Assembly: GCF_036670025.1 (NCBI RefSeq)
Contig: NZ_CP137640.1
Location: 2,390,001 to 2,454,000, forward strand
Length of the DNA: 64,000 nt
Source of the DNA: Bacillus_BD oryzisoli
GTDB lineage: Bacteria; Bacillota; Bacilli; Bacillales; Cytobacillaceae
Direction of reading: 5' to 3'
Shown here: positions 1 through 8,393 of the stretch, piece by piece
Layout of the letters: every line of letters starts with the position of its first letter
How positions within the stretch are numbered: the stretch's first letter is position 1
Translations under genes and position numbers: made by a program
The notes under the pieces: generated by a model
Seen by the model: the letters and a program-made list of their open reading frames with translations, nothing else
What the model was told of the DNA's origin: nothing
Database searches by the model: none

Positions 1-122
1 ATGCTCAGGAAAACAATGCAGTAGTCCAATACGAGAAAGCGGAAGGTTATGATCATAGCTATTTCTTTATCGCAACTTTCCTAGAAGAGCATTTTGCTTT
101 TCATAAGAATCATCTTAGATAA
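1..122 (+). CDS. fghA: S-formylglutathione hydrolase, C-terminal end only
   Basis: Frame 3 is open from the window edge to a TAA at 120-122 and gives a 39-residue tail. It contains the EGYDHSYFFIATFLEEH stretch typical of the S-formylglutathione hydrolase (esterase D) C-terminus; the H of DHSY is the expected catalytic histidine. The family hydrolyses S-formylglutathione to formate and glutathione in formaldehyde detoxification. The gene starts outside the window. A strong terminator follows it, and the next gene makes glutathione, which fits this role. The identification rests on a short tail, so a related esterase remains possible. Confidence 0.72.
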   Translation, partial: AQENNAVVQYEKAEGYDHSYFFIATFLEEHFAFHKNHLR

Positions 123-155
123 TCCATCTCATTTAAATCGATGGAATTTGAAAAT

Positions 156-191
156 AAAATATCCACATTGCATGGTAATGTGGATATTTTT
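156..191 (+). terminator. Rho-independent terminator after fghA
   Basis: A perfect 14-bp stem (156-169 with 177-190) surrounds a 7-nt loop, and its right arm ends in a T-run. It lies 34 bases after the fghA stop. Confidence 0.85.
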
Positions 192-260
192 AAACTCATT
201 AAGTCATGTGTGATACACCATTTACGATAAAAATGGGTTAGATTGGAGGGAAAGCTACCT

Positions 261-2591
261 ATGGATTATAAGAAGATATTGGTCAATGATCATGTAAAAC
301 CCTTCTTATTAAAAGCCCGTTATGGGATTGAAAAGGAAAGCCATCGAGTTGACTTATCAGGAAATTTAGCTAGCACAGATCATCCTAAGAGTATTACGTT
401 AAAAGATGATCACCCTTATATTCAGCGGGACTTTTCAGAAACACAGATGGAAATCATCACACCTGTTTCGGAGACATTAGAGGATCTGTTTAATTACTTA
501 GCGGCGATCCATGATGTTGCTTATCGTTCGATGGATGAGAATGAAATGCTATGGCCATTGAGCATGCCGCCACAGTTACCAGAAAACGAAGATGAGATTG
601 TGATTGCAAAATTGGATAATGTTGAAAATACCCGATATCGTCAATTTTTAGCTCATTCTCATGGCCGTCGCAAACAAATGATTAGCGGTATACATTACAA
701 CTTTCAATTTGGCGATGAGTTCATCCAAGCGTTATTTAACTTACAATCGGAGATAACTGATTATCGTCATTTTAAAGAAGAGATTTATTTAAAGGTGACA
801 AGAAACTATTTACATTATCGATGGTTAGTGACTTATTTTTATGGAGCTTCCCCTCGCAGCGAAAAAAATTTTTTTGAAGATGATTCTTTAAATGGAGCCG
901 TAAGGAGCATTAGAGGCAGTAAATATGGTTATGTTAATTCCGATAATGTTCTGGTGTCGTATAAGAGTATACAGAACTATCTAGCAGATCTTTCTTCCAT
1001 GGTTAAAAAAGGGATTCTATCTGAAGAAAAGGAATTTTATGCACCTATTCGTTTAAGAGGTGGACATCATGTGTCAGATTTAGAAGATCACGGTGTTCAT
1101 TATATTGAATTGCGCAATATCGATTTAAATCCTTTTGAAACTTATGGGATCAGTTATGAACAAGCAGAATTTCTCCATCTTTTCTTACTTTATTTACTAT
1201 GGAAAGATGAAGGAGATCAATGTGATGAATGGGGAAAAATGGGTGATTTTTACAATGAGATCGTAGCTCTGGAGCATCCATTAGCGCACACACCATTTGA
1301 AGAAGAAGCTAAAAGTATCATTGATGAAATGGAACATCTAGTGGACATCTTAGATTTGAGTGTTTCTGATACGTTATTTGTTCATCTAAGAGAAATGCTA
1401 ATGGACCCAAGCAAGACTTTAGCGGGAAGACTTTATAAAGAAAGTGAAAAAAGCAGTCAAAGTCAAGTGGCTACGTCCATTGCTAAAGAAAATTATAAAA
1501 AGTCATGGGATAAACCATATCAATTAGCAGGATTTACTGATATGGAGTTATCGACTCAGATTTTAATGTTTGACGCGATTCAACAAGGTATCCAAATAGA
1601 AATCTTGGATCGGCAAGATCAATTTTTAAAACTGAAATTAAAGGATCATGTTGAATATGTGAAAAATGGGAATATGACAAGTAAAGATACTTATGTTTCC
1701 AGCTTAATTATGGAAAATAAAACAGTCACAAAGAAAATTCTTCACCAACATGGATTTCGAGTACCTAAAGGTGAAGAGTTTCAAACAATCGAGCAGGCTT
1801 CACGTTCCTATCATCTATTTTCCAGCAAACCTTTTGTTGTGAAGCCAAAAACAACAAACTATGGAATAGGAATATCAATCTTTAAAGATGGTGCCAATTA
1901 TGAGGATTATCAACAGGCACTCAAATTAGCATTTAAAGAAGATTCATCAGTATTAGTAGAAGAATTTATCAATGGAACGGAATATCGATTTTTTGTGTTA
2001 AATGATCAAGTTTATGCTGTTTTATTACGAATTCCTGCGAATGTGAAAGGTGACGGTAAACATACAATTGAAGAGTTAGTCACTAATAAGAATCGTGACC
2101 CGCTAAGAGGAAGAGATCATCGGACCCCTTTAGAACTGATCCGACTAGGTGAATTAGAGAAACTTATGCTTAAAGGTCAAGGATATCGAATGGATTCCAT
2201 TCCAGAAAAGGATGTAATCATCTATCTGCGTGAAAACTCTAATATTAGTACAGGCGGAGATTCAATTGATGTGACCGATCTCATTCCTGATGATTATAAA
2301 AAAATTGCAGTGGATGCGGTAGCTGCCCTTGGGGTCAAAATTTGTGGGATTGATTTAATCATTGAAGATACAAGAGTTCCTGCAACCAATAAAAACGCTT
2401 ATGGAATTATTGAAGCGAACTTTAACCCATCCATGTATATGCATGTGTATCCATATAGTGGAAAATCCCGACGTTTAACTATTCATATTATCCAGTATTT
2501 ATTCCCTGAACTATTAGAAAGTCAGGACTCAAAATTAATCAATCTAGGGGTACCACTAGCAAAACGTGAATTCGCAACGGTAACCTGTTGA
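261..2591 (+). CDS. gshF: Bifunctional glutamate-cysteine ligase/glutathione synthetase GshF
   Basis: This single-chain enzyme makes glutathione from glutamate, cysteine and glycine using two ATP. The N-terminal part (about residues 1-470) is a gamma-glutamylcysteine ligase (motifs ETQMEIITP, GGHHVSD, IELRNIDLNPF). The C-terminal part (about 480-750) is an ATP-grasp domain (VVKPKTTNYGIGI, LVEEFINGTEYRFFV, GIIEANFNPS). The length of 776 residues is usual for GshF. A TTG at 243 could open the frame six codons earlier, but the GGAGGG at 246-251 spaces correctly only for the ATG at 261. GshF is scattered in Firmicutes and often acquired horizontally; bacillithiol is the common thiol of bacilli. 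Here it lies next to a glutathione-dependent formaldehyde-pathway gene, suggesting a functional pairing, although a terminator separates the two. Confidence 0.95.
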   Translation: MDYKKILVNDHVKPFLLKARYGIEKESHRVDLSGNLASTDHPKSITLKDDHPYIQRDFSETQMEIITPVSETLEDLFNYLAAIHDVAYRSMDENEMLWPLSMPPQLPENEDEIVIAKLDNVENTRYRQFLAHSHGRRKQMISGIHYNFQFGDEFIQALFNLQSEITDYRHFKEEIYLKVTRNYLHYRWLVTYFYGASPRSEKNFFEDDSLNGAVRSIRGSKYGYVNSDNVLVSYKSIQNYLADLSSMVKKGILSEEKEFYAPIRLRGGHHVSDLEDHGVHYIELRNIDLNPFETYGISYEQAEFLHLFLLYLLWKDEGDQCDEWGKMGDFYNEIVALEHPLAHTPFEEEAKSIIDEMEHLVDILDLSVSDTLFVHLREMLMDPSKTLAGRLYKESEKSSQSQVATSIAKENYKKSWDKPYQLAGFTDMELSTQILMFDAIQQGIQIEILDRQDQFLKLKLKDHVEYVKNGNMTSKDTYVSSLIMENKTVTKKILHQHGFRVPKGEEFQTIEQASRSYHLFSSKPFVVKPKTTNYGIGISIFKDGANYEDYQQALKLAFKEDSSVLVEEFINGTEYRFFVLNDQVYAVLLRIPANVKGDGKHTIEELVTNKNRDPLRGRDHRTPLELIRLGELEKLMLKGQGYRMDSIPEKDVIIYLRENSNISTGGDSIDVTDLIPDDYKKIAVDAVAALGVKICGIDLIIEDTRVPATNKNAYGIIEANFNPSMYMHVYPYSGKSRRLTIHIIQYLFPELLESQDSKLINLGVPLAKREFATVTC

Positions 2592-2595
2592 AAAA

Positions 2596-2648
2596 GGGGA
2601 CGGTTCTCCCGTTCTCCTAATAATTAGGAAAACAAGAGAACCATCCTG
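2596..2648. repeat. REP-like palindromic repeat, family B
   Basis: GGACGGTTCTC (2598-2608) and GAGAACCATCC (2636-2646) are near-perfect inverted arms directly after gshF. The same arms recur at 60349-60396 and 63716-63851, and a diverged form at 61309-61366. It may also act as the gshF terminator stem. Confidence 0.7.
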
Positions 2649-2674
2649 CTGTTTACCTAAGAAAGGAGATTGAA

Positions 2675-3028
2675 ATGATGATTGCTGCTTATGAAGAAGA
2701 TGTAGCTAGTTTTGATAAAATTGATTCCGTAAAAGCACAGGAATTGATAAAAGGAGAAGGTGAAGCGGTTATCTATATTGGCAAGGCAGTATGTCCTTAT
2801 TGTCAATTATTCATTAAAAAACTAAAAAAAGTGGCTGAAGAAACGGATACCCACATCTATTATATCAATAGTGTGGAGGAATCTGATATGGAAGGGATTT
2901 CGGCCTTCCGTAATGAATACGACATACCAACGGTTCCCGGTTTCATCTATACGAATGGTGACACAGTAAACGTGAGATGCGATTCATCCATGTCAGAAGA
3001 AGAAATCAAAACTTTTATCAATAAATAA
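2675..3028 (+). CDS. Thioredoxin-fold thiol-disulfide protein
   Basis: The 117-residue product has a thioredoxin fold with the redox motif CPYC (about residues 39-42) and the cis-proline region TVPGF (about 86-90). There is no signal peptide or membrane segment, so it is probably cytosolic. It resembles the PedC/BrcD-type or small thioredoxin-like reductases of Firmicutes. An AGGAGATTGAA ribosome site precedes two tandem ATGs (2675 and 2678). It lies 83 bases after gshF across a palindromic repeat, and both products act on thiols, so it may use or protect the glutathione pool; that link is inferred. Confidence 0.82.
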   Translation: MMIAAYEEDVASFDKIDSVKAQELIKGEGEAVIYIGKAVCPYCQLFIKKLKKVAEETDTHIYYINSVEESDMEGISAFRNEYDIPTVPGFIYTNGDTVNVRCDSSMSEEEIKTFINK

Positions 3029-3318
3029 ATCAATACAAAAGACAAGTATCTGCTACATTCTGCTTGGAACTTTTTAAAGGACGTTTTCTTCAATATCACA
3101 AATTATTAATAAGCCGAAAACATGCAAGACTATTTATACACTACATGAAGAAGAATTGTACGAATAGCATGATATTAAAGCAGAAAGTGTAATTATATCG
3201 GAAGTCCTGCAGGGATTTTCAGTCGAGATTTTTCAATAGATTTTTGGGGCAGTCCTCCAATCTAGTTGAACGAACTTCACATGAATTTCAAGGGGGGCCA
3301 GGGACTATTACATATTTA
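3029..3318. other. Gene-free stretch
   Basis: About 290 bases. I see no open frame of useful length, no RNA gene and no strong repeat. Confidence 0.5.
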
Positions 3319-3356
3319 AACCGCACAGTGTTTCAAACACTCGTACGGTTTTTTTG
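3319..3356 (+). terminator. Terminator hairpin
   Basis: AACCGCACAGTGTTT pairs with AAACACTCGTACGGTT around a short loop and is followed by a T7 run. It probably ends plus-strand transcription from the thioredoxin-like gene or from a lost gene. Confidence 0.7.
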
Positions 3357-3384
3357 ATTTTTTTGATTAGACCGGGTGGTATCA

Positions 3385-3405
3385 TAATGGTGCCAGGCAC
3401 CATCA
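3385..3405. repeat. REP-like palindrome, family A
   Basis: ATGGTGCCAGGCACCAT (3387-3403) is a palindrome. The same core recurs at 4819, 6651 and 9998, with partial copies at 10199 and 25794. Confidence 0.75.
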
Positions 3406-3453
3406 ATTTAAAACGCATACAGTCATATGCATAATTAAGCAATTTTTATACAT

Positions 3454-3479
3454 AAAAAAAGGAAGTGTTCAAGCTTCCT
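3454..3479 (-). terminator. Terminator of the TM2/OB-fold operon
   Basis: On the minus strand GGAAG-loop-CTTCC is followed by a run of seven T. It lies just after the stop of the TM2 gene. Confidence 0.75.
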
Positions 3480-3487
3480 CTTCATAA

Positions 3488-3748
3488 TTATTCGCTTTTG
3501 TCAATATTGTTAACTACATTTACTACAATATTATTGTTGTTTTGGAATCCATTGTTTCGCAACATGTTAGATTTTCTTACTTGACTTGGAATTGTGAATA
3601 GATCATAGATTAGTCCAATACCGAATAGACCAAATGTTAATAGATAGATCACTCCTGTTCCAATCTTACCAGTGTAGAAGCGATGAATTCCAGCAATACC
3701 AAAGAGACATAATGCGAATAAGATGTATGCAGTTGATGTTTTTTTCAT
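3488..3748 (-). CDS. TM2 domain-containing membrane protein
   Basis: The 86-residue protein has two hydrophobic helices (about residues 7-24 and 30-50) linked by the GIHRFYTGK signature of the TM2 domain, then a short N-rich, polar C-terminus. The biochemical function of bacterial TM2 proteins is unknown. It starts with an ATG preceded by CGGAGGAAA. It lies 44 bases downstream of the OB-fold membrane protein on the same strand and shares its terminator, so the two likely form an operon. Confidence 0.88.
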   Translation of the reverse strand: MKKTSTAYILFALCLFGIAGIHRFYTGKIGTGVIYLLTFGLFGIGLIYDLFTIPSQVRKSNMLRNNGFQNNNNIVVNVVNNIDKSE

Positions 3749-3792
3749 GATTAATTTCCTCCGATTTTTTTAGTTGCTAAGTAGTTTAGTTT

Positions 3793-4659
3793 TTATTCAA
3801 CAGAATCTGCTATGATTCCAGGTAACGAGATATTGTAACCAGCTTGTGATTCATAAGAATAAGAACCGTAAACTGTACCATAAATTGTAACGATATCACC
3901 TTCGACGAAATCGGTGTATCCTGCATATTCTACGAATACCAAGTCATTGTATGAATAACCATAAGATTCTTTTGTAACGCTTAAACGGATATTAGTTGTG
4001 CCATTACCTTCGAGGATTTGAACAATCTCACCAGTGTATGTTACATATTCTCCTGCATATCGATCAGGATTCTTTTCTAAATGTGGAAAATCAATTGTTT
4101 TAGCAGTTGAACGTTTTGCAGCAGTTTCAGCAGCTTTAGCTTCTTGAGTTTTAGTTGATACGTATGTGCTTCCTTCTTCTTTTGTTGTGAAGAATTGGAG
4201 ATCAACTACGTTTACACCGTCAGTTTTCACAAAGAAATATCCATCAGAAATTTGTTGTAATGCTCCATCATATCCATCAGTATATAATTCAGCCAAGTCG
4301 ATTTTAATAGAGTCGATGTAATCTTGATAATCTTTCATAGTCATACCAATAGAAAGTTTTGCTTTAGCTTCTTCGACAGTAGCAACAGGTTTTTCTTTTT
4401 CCGCTTCTTTTGGTTCTTCTTTTTTCTCTTCTTTGACTTCTTCAGTATGAGTTTCTTCGGATGCTGTGGTTGGAACTTCAGGAGATATAGATGAAGCGAT
4501 TATAACACTAAGAAGTGCAGCACCGAAAAGACCACCGGTAATCTTAAATTGCTTTTTGGCTTTACCATTTTTCTTAATCAATGAAACAAGTGAAGCTAAT
4601 AAAAATCCAATAGCTGAAACTCCAGAAAGTAGAAATACGATTAATAGAAAGTTATCCAT
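3793..4659 (-). CDS. Membrane-anchored protein with a C-terminal OB-fold
   Basis: The 288-residue product has two N-terminal membrane helices (about 4-28 and 40-60), then a highly charged E/K-rich linker (about 68-92). A small domain (about 93-160) contains LSIGMTMKDYQDYI. The C-terminal domain (about 185-288) is beta-rich, with YAGEYVTYTGEIVQI and EGDIVTIYGTVYG, which resembles the tRNA_anti-like OB-fold seen in secreted and membrane proteins of bacilli. The soluble part probably faces outside. An ATG follows GGAGGAAAATATATT. It is the first gene of a likely operon with the TM2 gene. I cannot assign a biochemical role. Confidence 0.7.
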   Translation of the reverse strand: MDNFLLIVFLLSGVSAIGFLLASLVSLIKKNGKAKKQFKITGGLFGAALLSVIIASSISPEVPTTASEETHTEEVKEEKKEEPKEAEKEKPVATVEEAKAKLSIGMTMKDYQDYIDSIKIDLAELYTDGYDGALQQISDGYFFVKTDGVNVVDLQFFTTKEEGSTYVSTKTQEAKAAETAAKRSTAKTIDFPHLEKNPDRYAGEYVTYTGEIVQILEGNGTTNIRLSVTKESYGYSYNDLVFVEYAGYTDFVEGDIVTIYGTVYGSYSYESQAGYNISLPGIIADSVE

Positions 4660-4975
4660 AATATATTTTCCTCCGTTTTTTTGTAGTTGTGTTACATTAA
4701 TGTTACAACAGATTTATTGTCTGTAACGTTGGTAATTAAATGAAATCTTTTAAGTACTCCAAATTGGAAACTCTTTTAGGCATTAAATCAATTCCAGTGT
4801 TAACCCAAAATTTAACATAAAGGTGCCAGGCACCATCCATTTTTTTTAATACTCACATGGGATTTACGTTACTCCAGAATAGGGCGCATTTGTAACATAA
4901 CAAACAGGAGCTGATCAACCAGTTCCTGTTTAATTATTTGGTAAAAATATTGAAGAGTAAGTAGCGTAGTGATAG
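4660..4975. other. Upstream region with a family A repeat
   Basis: This stretch holds the promoter region of the OB-fold/TM2 operon, reading left, and a REP-like unit AAAGGTGCCAGGCACC followed by ATCCATTT at 4819-4842. No gene is visible. Confidence 0.5.
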
Positions 4976-5119
4976 CAATCAAAGGGGTGGATTTCCGATA
5001 TTAAGGAAACGAAAGCCAATGGTTATGAGGCGGAAAATTGGGAGAATAAACAGGAAATGATGATCGAAAGTCTCATGCTTTTAAAATGGAACCGCACAAA
5101 ACAGAACGACAGGTTGTAG
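4976..5119 (+). pseudogene. Gene relic with its own terminator
   Basis: An open stretch of 47 codons between TAG stops has no start or ribosome site. It reads SKGWISDIKETKANGYEAEN and continues with a charged, tryptophan-containing tail. It looks like the C-terminal end of a decayed coding region, and a good plus-strand terminator follows. The parent family is not recognised. Confidence 0.35.
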
Positions 5120-5144
5120 TGGAGAATTTTTGGAATACATCAAC

Positions 5145-5181
5145 GCACCATCCAGATCAGGCTGGATGGTGCATTTTATTT
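5145..5181 (+). terminator. Terminator hairpin
   Basis: GCACCATCCAG (5145-5155) pairs perfectly with CTGGATGGTGC (5162-5172), followed by ATTTTATTTTT. The T-run is on the plus strand, so it serves the relic on the left; the stem also ends at the convergent peptidase gene. Confidence 0.75.
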
Positions 5182-6141
5182 TTATTGTTCCTTTTTAATA
5201 TCAACTAAAACCCAAGTGAGCATATTCGTGAAATGGTTAAGATGTTCTTGAACGCGCCCAGGGAATTCTCTTTCTAAAAATTCAAGATTATCATTCTTTG
5301 TATGCCAAATTTCACCGTGTTTCTCGGTTTGTGTATAGCCATCCTGATCGCCAAGTCCCCAGTTGGTTGCTTCAAAATAAGCAATCGTGATTCCTTTTGC
5401 CTTGAACGGGGCATGGTCGCTCCAATCTCCTGTGGTTCCTTCAGGATATTCAGGATTTATTCCCGGATTCGTTTCGAGAGGAATGTTCTTTTTATTGGCG
5501 ATATCCAGTGCTAAGTCACGGATCCATCCATCTTCCTCAGCTCCACCGTAAACATAAATATTGTCTCCAGCTAGTAAACTATCAAGATTGATCATCCCGA
5601 TGGTGTTATGGATTTCTTCTGTAGACATATTGTTGGCATAATAGTTCGATCCCCGTAACCCTGTCTCTTCTGCACCAAAAAAGACATATTTTATATCATA
5701 GGCGAGATTGCGCTTTTCCAGTGCCTTTGCCGTTTCTAGAATGACCCCGACACTTGAAGCATTGTCATCAGCGCCTTTTCCAACACTAACCGAATCATAG
5801 TGCGCGCCAACAATGATTTGTTTATCTGTATGCTTGTTATCTTTTACGGCAATGACATTGGCGGACTCAGTAATTTTACCCCCTCTTGTATAACTGAATT
5901 CCTGCTCTTCAACCTTTAGGTCCAACTTTTCCAGCTCATCGATGATGTACTCGCGCGCTTTCGTCTCATTTTCACTGCCCGCAACCCTCGGTCCGATTTC
6001 CTCCGTCAAATACTGAACATGCTGATACGCCAATTCTCCGGCAAATTTCTTTGGTGCTGCAGATACACTTCCAGCTGCAAATAAAGCTGAAAACGTAACT
6101 ACTCCTGCAATGATTGAACTTTTTACCATTTTTGCATTCAT
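5182..6141 (-). CDS. Secreted M28-family zinc aminopeptidase
   Basis: The protein has an N-terminal signal peptide (KMVKSSII..., hydrophobic core, VSAAP cleavage region). The M28 di-zinc catalytic domain follows with its ligands in order: GAHYDS (His, Asp), GADDNASSVG (bridging Asp), FFGAEETGLRGS (catalytic and ligand Glu), LDSLLAG (Asp) and WSDHAPF (His). The family removes N-terminal residues from extracellular peptides. The frame is open from 6150, but GAGG is too close to that ATG, so the ATG at 6141 is preferred. The length of about 319 residues suits a minimal M28 enzyme of the aminopeptidase S/YwaD type without a protease-associated domain. Confidence 0.9.
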   Translation of the reverse strand: MNAKMVKSSIIAGVVTFSALFAAGSVSAAPKKFAGELAYQHVQYLTEEIGPRVAGSENETKAREYIIDELEKLDLKVEEQEFSYTRGGKITESANVIAVKDNKHTDKQIIVGAHYDSVSVGKGADDNASSVGVILETAKALEKRNLAYDIKYVFFGAEETGLRGSNYYANNMSTEEIHNTIGMINLDSLLAGDNIYVYGGAEEDGWIRDLALDIANKKNIPLETNPGINPEYPEGTTGDWSDHAPFKAKGITIAYFEATNWGLGDQDGYTQTEKHGEIWHTKNDNLEFLEREFPGRVQEHLNHFTNMLTWVLVDIKKEQ

Positions 6142-6306
6142 AAAAGTCATCTTCCTCTTTTCTGTATATTTATTCCCCCGGATTTATATTCATCCATAAT
6201 TAAATATTCTCTATAATCAGAGGAACTCCTTCCAATTTTTTAATAAAAGATAGAATTTAGGCTGGAATTACAAAGAAAAGAGCAGCTCATACTATCATCG
6301 AGCTAC

Positions 6307-6614
6307 TCAGTCATTCAGATATTGATATTTTTGTAAATCAATCGTTCCATTCACCCCGACTTCAATCCCTTCAGCTTCGAGGGATTGAAGCTGCTCCTGA
6401 TAGAGGGCATCATCTTGAAGCGAAATTTGGCTTTTGCTATTAATGACCCGATGCCATGGCAAATGGTGTTTTCTGCTTATTGAATGAAGAATTCGCACCA
6501 CTTGACGAGCAGCGCGCGTACTCCCAGCAACCCTTGCAATTTGTCCATAGGCATCACCCGTCCAGCAGGGAACTTGCGAATGGTTTCCACGACCTTTTTC
6601 GTAAAAGGTTGCAT
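6307..6614 (-). pseudogene. Alkyltransferase-like (ATL/MGMT-family) protein, frameshifted
   Basis: The reading frame ending at 6307 encodes YGQIARVAGSTRAARQVVR and HHLPWHRVINSKSQISL, the DNA-binding domain of the O6-alkylguanine transferase family. The usual PCHR active site is replaced by PWHR, so this is an alkyltransferase-like protein, which binds alkylated guanine and recruits nucleotide excision repair. The N-terminal helix (MQPFTKKVVETIRKFPAGRV) is read in the other frame from the ATG at 6614; one T is missing near 6550, so the two parts are out of frame. A family A repeat and an IS110 remnant lie immediately upstream, and no ribosome site is visible. It could be a true pseudogene or a single-base sequence error. 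Confidence 0.8.
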
Positions 6615-6650
6615 AAGCAGGCATTGTAGTCAATGGCGGAGAACCTAAAC

Positions 6651-6677
6651 ATAAAGGTGCCAGGCACCATCCATTTA
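6651..6677. repeat. REP-like palindrome, family A
   Basis: AAAGGTGCCAGGCACC plus ATCCATTTA, identical over about 24 bases to the copy at 4819. It lies exactly between the ATL gene and the truncated transposase. Confidence 0.8.
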
Positions 6678-6678
6678 G

Positions 6679-7279
6679 TAAAATAAAAGAACTAAAGCAG
6701 GTGGCAATGGTTTCTATTGGTATTCGTGAAGGTTCTGATATGGCTAAATTAGAGCTTCGCACGTTAATAGACAAATATGAACTAATCATTAAAAAGTTCG
6801 AAGAACTTGAATCAAATATAGATAAACTTCTTGAACAGATTCCAGGTGTTGAACAGATGTTGGCAATTAATGGAATAGGGAAAGATACTGTTGCAGGCTT
6901 TTTTTCGGAGGTAGGAGACCTAAGTTTCTACTCCCACCAAAGGCAGATTATCAAATTAGCTGGGCTTAGTCTAAAGGAGAATACATCAGGTAAGCACAAA
7001 GGACAAACCAAAATTACCAAGAGAGGAAGGAAGACTTTAAGAGCTCTTCTCTTCCGTGTTGCAATGCCTTTGGTGGCTAAGAATTCCGCTTTTAAAGCTT
7101 TACATGAGTATTTTACAAAACGCCCACATATTCCTTTAAAAAAGATGTAATCGTTGATTGCAATATGTAACAAGCTTATAAGAATTCTGTTTACCATCGG
7201 TAAAAAGCAATGTGAATTTAGTGAAGAACGTATGTTAAGGGACATTCCTCATATGGCGGTATTACAGAAAGTAGCTTAA
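6679..7279 (+). pseudogene. IS110-family transposase, C-terminal remnant
   Basis: The frame gives the C-terminal half of an IS110 transposase (Transposase_20 domain): IPGVEQMLAINGIGKDTVAG, FFSEVGDLSFYSHQRQIIKL, SGKHKGQTKITKRGRKTLRA. The N-terminal DEDD catalytic half is absent; the frame begins at the family A repeat. An in-frame TAA at 7148-7150 interrupts it after RPHIPLKKM, and the frame then continues as SLIAICNKLIRILFTIGKKQ and on to a TAA at 7277. The element is inactive. A structured non-coding RNA region follows it. Confidence 0.9.
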
Positions 7280-7354
7280 ATTTCTTTTGATTGAAATTAT
7301 TTAGTAGAGTGATTGTTTTAAACATTTGAAGCACGGATTAGTCAGTAAATCAAC

Positions 7355-7490
7355 TAAACTACGGGCAAGGACCCTGTCGGGCAGCATGACTGACATCCAC
7401 CTCATGGAAAGGTTGGACGAAGGAATTTTGGAGCAAAGACTCTGTGAGATATGGGAGGGTTGACCCCCATGAGAAATGTGGAGATTTACC
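7355..7490 (+). ncRNA. Candidate IS110 bridge/seek RNA (copy 1)
   Basis: The region begins about 90 bases after the transposase frame. Its core, 7370-7483, aligns without gaps to 30602-30489 on the minus strand in the same position behind the other IS110-family transposase. Shared blocks are GACCC (7370), TGGA-AGGT (about 7405-7413), ACGAAGGAAT (7417-7426), GAGATATGGGAG (7446-7457) and GTGGAG (7478-7483). The segments between the last three (19 and 20 nt) have equal length but unrelated sequence. Conserved framework with variable loops is what bridge/seek RNAs of IS110/IS1111 elements show. No transcription data are available. Confidence 0.6.
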
Positions 7491-7750
7491 AGTGCAACCA
7501 TACTTTTACTTGTTATCAATCTCTTGGGTAAGGGTGGTTTGGCAGCTTATGATTTGTTTTTTTACTTTGCCCCCAAAATTATCCTTAAATACACCTTTAT
7601 TCCAGGCTGCAAATTAATAATAAATCCGACTACTACGTAATTTGGAGCAAACAAGAGAAATCGAGAGACTTTCCCTTTCTATATAGAGGGAGGATAGTTG
7701 AACAAGATGGTATAATTCGAAAAGAGTTAGAGGAAAAGGGAGATGGAAAA

Positions 7751-8095
7751 ATGATAAATTATAATGGGCGTACATTTGTTTCAATTGAAAATACAGCAAA
7801 CGGAGAAGTTTCTTCAAAAACAACTTTTATATATAAACAAGAGGGAAATATTATTTCGGCAACATATAGTGGAGGACAAATTGTCAAAGGTTTACTGATT
7901 GGTATTGTCAAAGAAAATGGTTATTTAGAATTTAGATATAACCACGTAAATAATAGAAATGAAATTAGAGGGGGAGAATGTTTTTCGACTCCTGAAATCT
8001 TAGCAGATGGGCGAATTAGACTATATGAAAACTGGAAATGGCTTGATGCTGAATCAACTCAGGGAAGTTCAATCATCGAGGAAGTTGTTTTATAA
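7751..8095 (+). CDS. Small conserved Bacillus protein often labelled N-acetylglutamate synthase
   Basis: The 114-residue protein is beta-rich (INYNGRTFVSIENTANGEVS, EIRGGECFSTPEILADGRIR). It matches a widespread bacillar family that databases often name N-acetylglutamate synthase. The chain contains neither a GNAT acetyl-CoA motif nor an ArgJ-type fold, so that name looks unsupported. It looks like a small lipocalin-like or beta-barrel protein of unknown function. The start is an ATG after AAAGGGAGATGGAAAA. A weak terminator lies at 8219. Confidence 0.75.
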   Translation: MINYNGRTFVSIENTANGEVSSKTTFIYKQEGNIISATYSGGQIVKGLLIGIVKENGYLEFRYNHVNNRNEIRGGECFSTPEILADGRIRLYENWKWLDAESTQGSSIIEEVVL

Positions 8096-8218
8096 AGCAT
8101 TCAGCAATAAGAAGGTCTTATTCAACAAACGAGTGCGTTACTTTAAGAAGAATTAAGTGATTTTAGGACTAATGCTATTTGTTAGTTATTCAATTAAAGG
8201 GACATAATGCGTAACTAT

Positions 8219-8245
8219 GGGCTGTTTTTAAGCAGTCCTTTTTTC
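8219..8245 (+). terminator. Weak terminator
   Basis: GGGCTG pairs with CAGTCC (one G-T pair) around a U-rich loop, followed by a T6 run. It lies 124 bases after the preceding small gene. Confidence 0.5.
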
Positions 8246-8348
8246 TTGACCTTTTTTCAGTTGAAGAGAGCTTTACTTAAATAAGGATAGCTGTAATCGA
8301 CTCGGGCAAAATACACGCGGATCTCTCTCTCACGCTTCTAATCGTAAA

Positions 8349-8388
8349 CAAAAAAGGAAGCGGAGAAACGGTCTGTCCTCGGCTTCCA
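8349..8388 (-). terminator. Terminator of the subtilase gene
   Basis: On the minus strand GGAAGCCGAGGA pairs with TCTCCGCTTCC (with G-T pairs), followed by a T6 run. It sits a few bases downstream of the S8 stop. Confidence 0.75.
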
Positions 8389-8393
8389 AATGA

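Noticed and set aside
7614..7823. Minus-strand ORF overlapping the start of the small gene at 7751
   Set aside because: No ribosome site, unusual composition, and it is antisense to a recognisable conserved protein.
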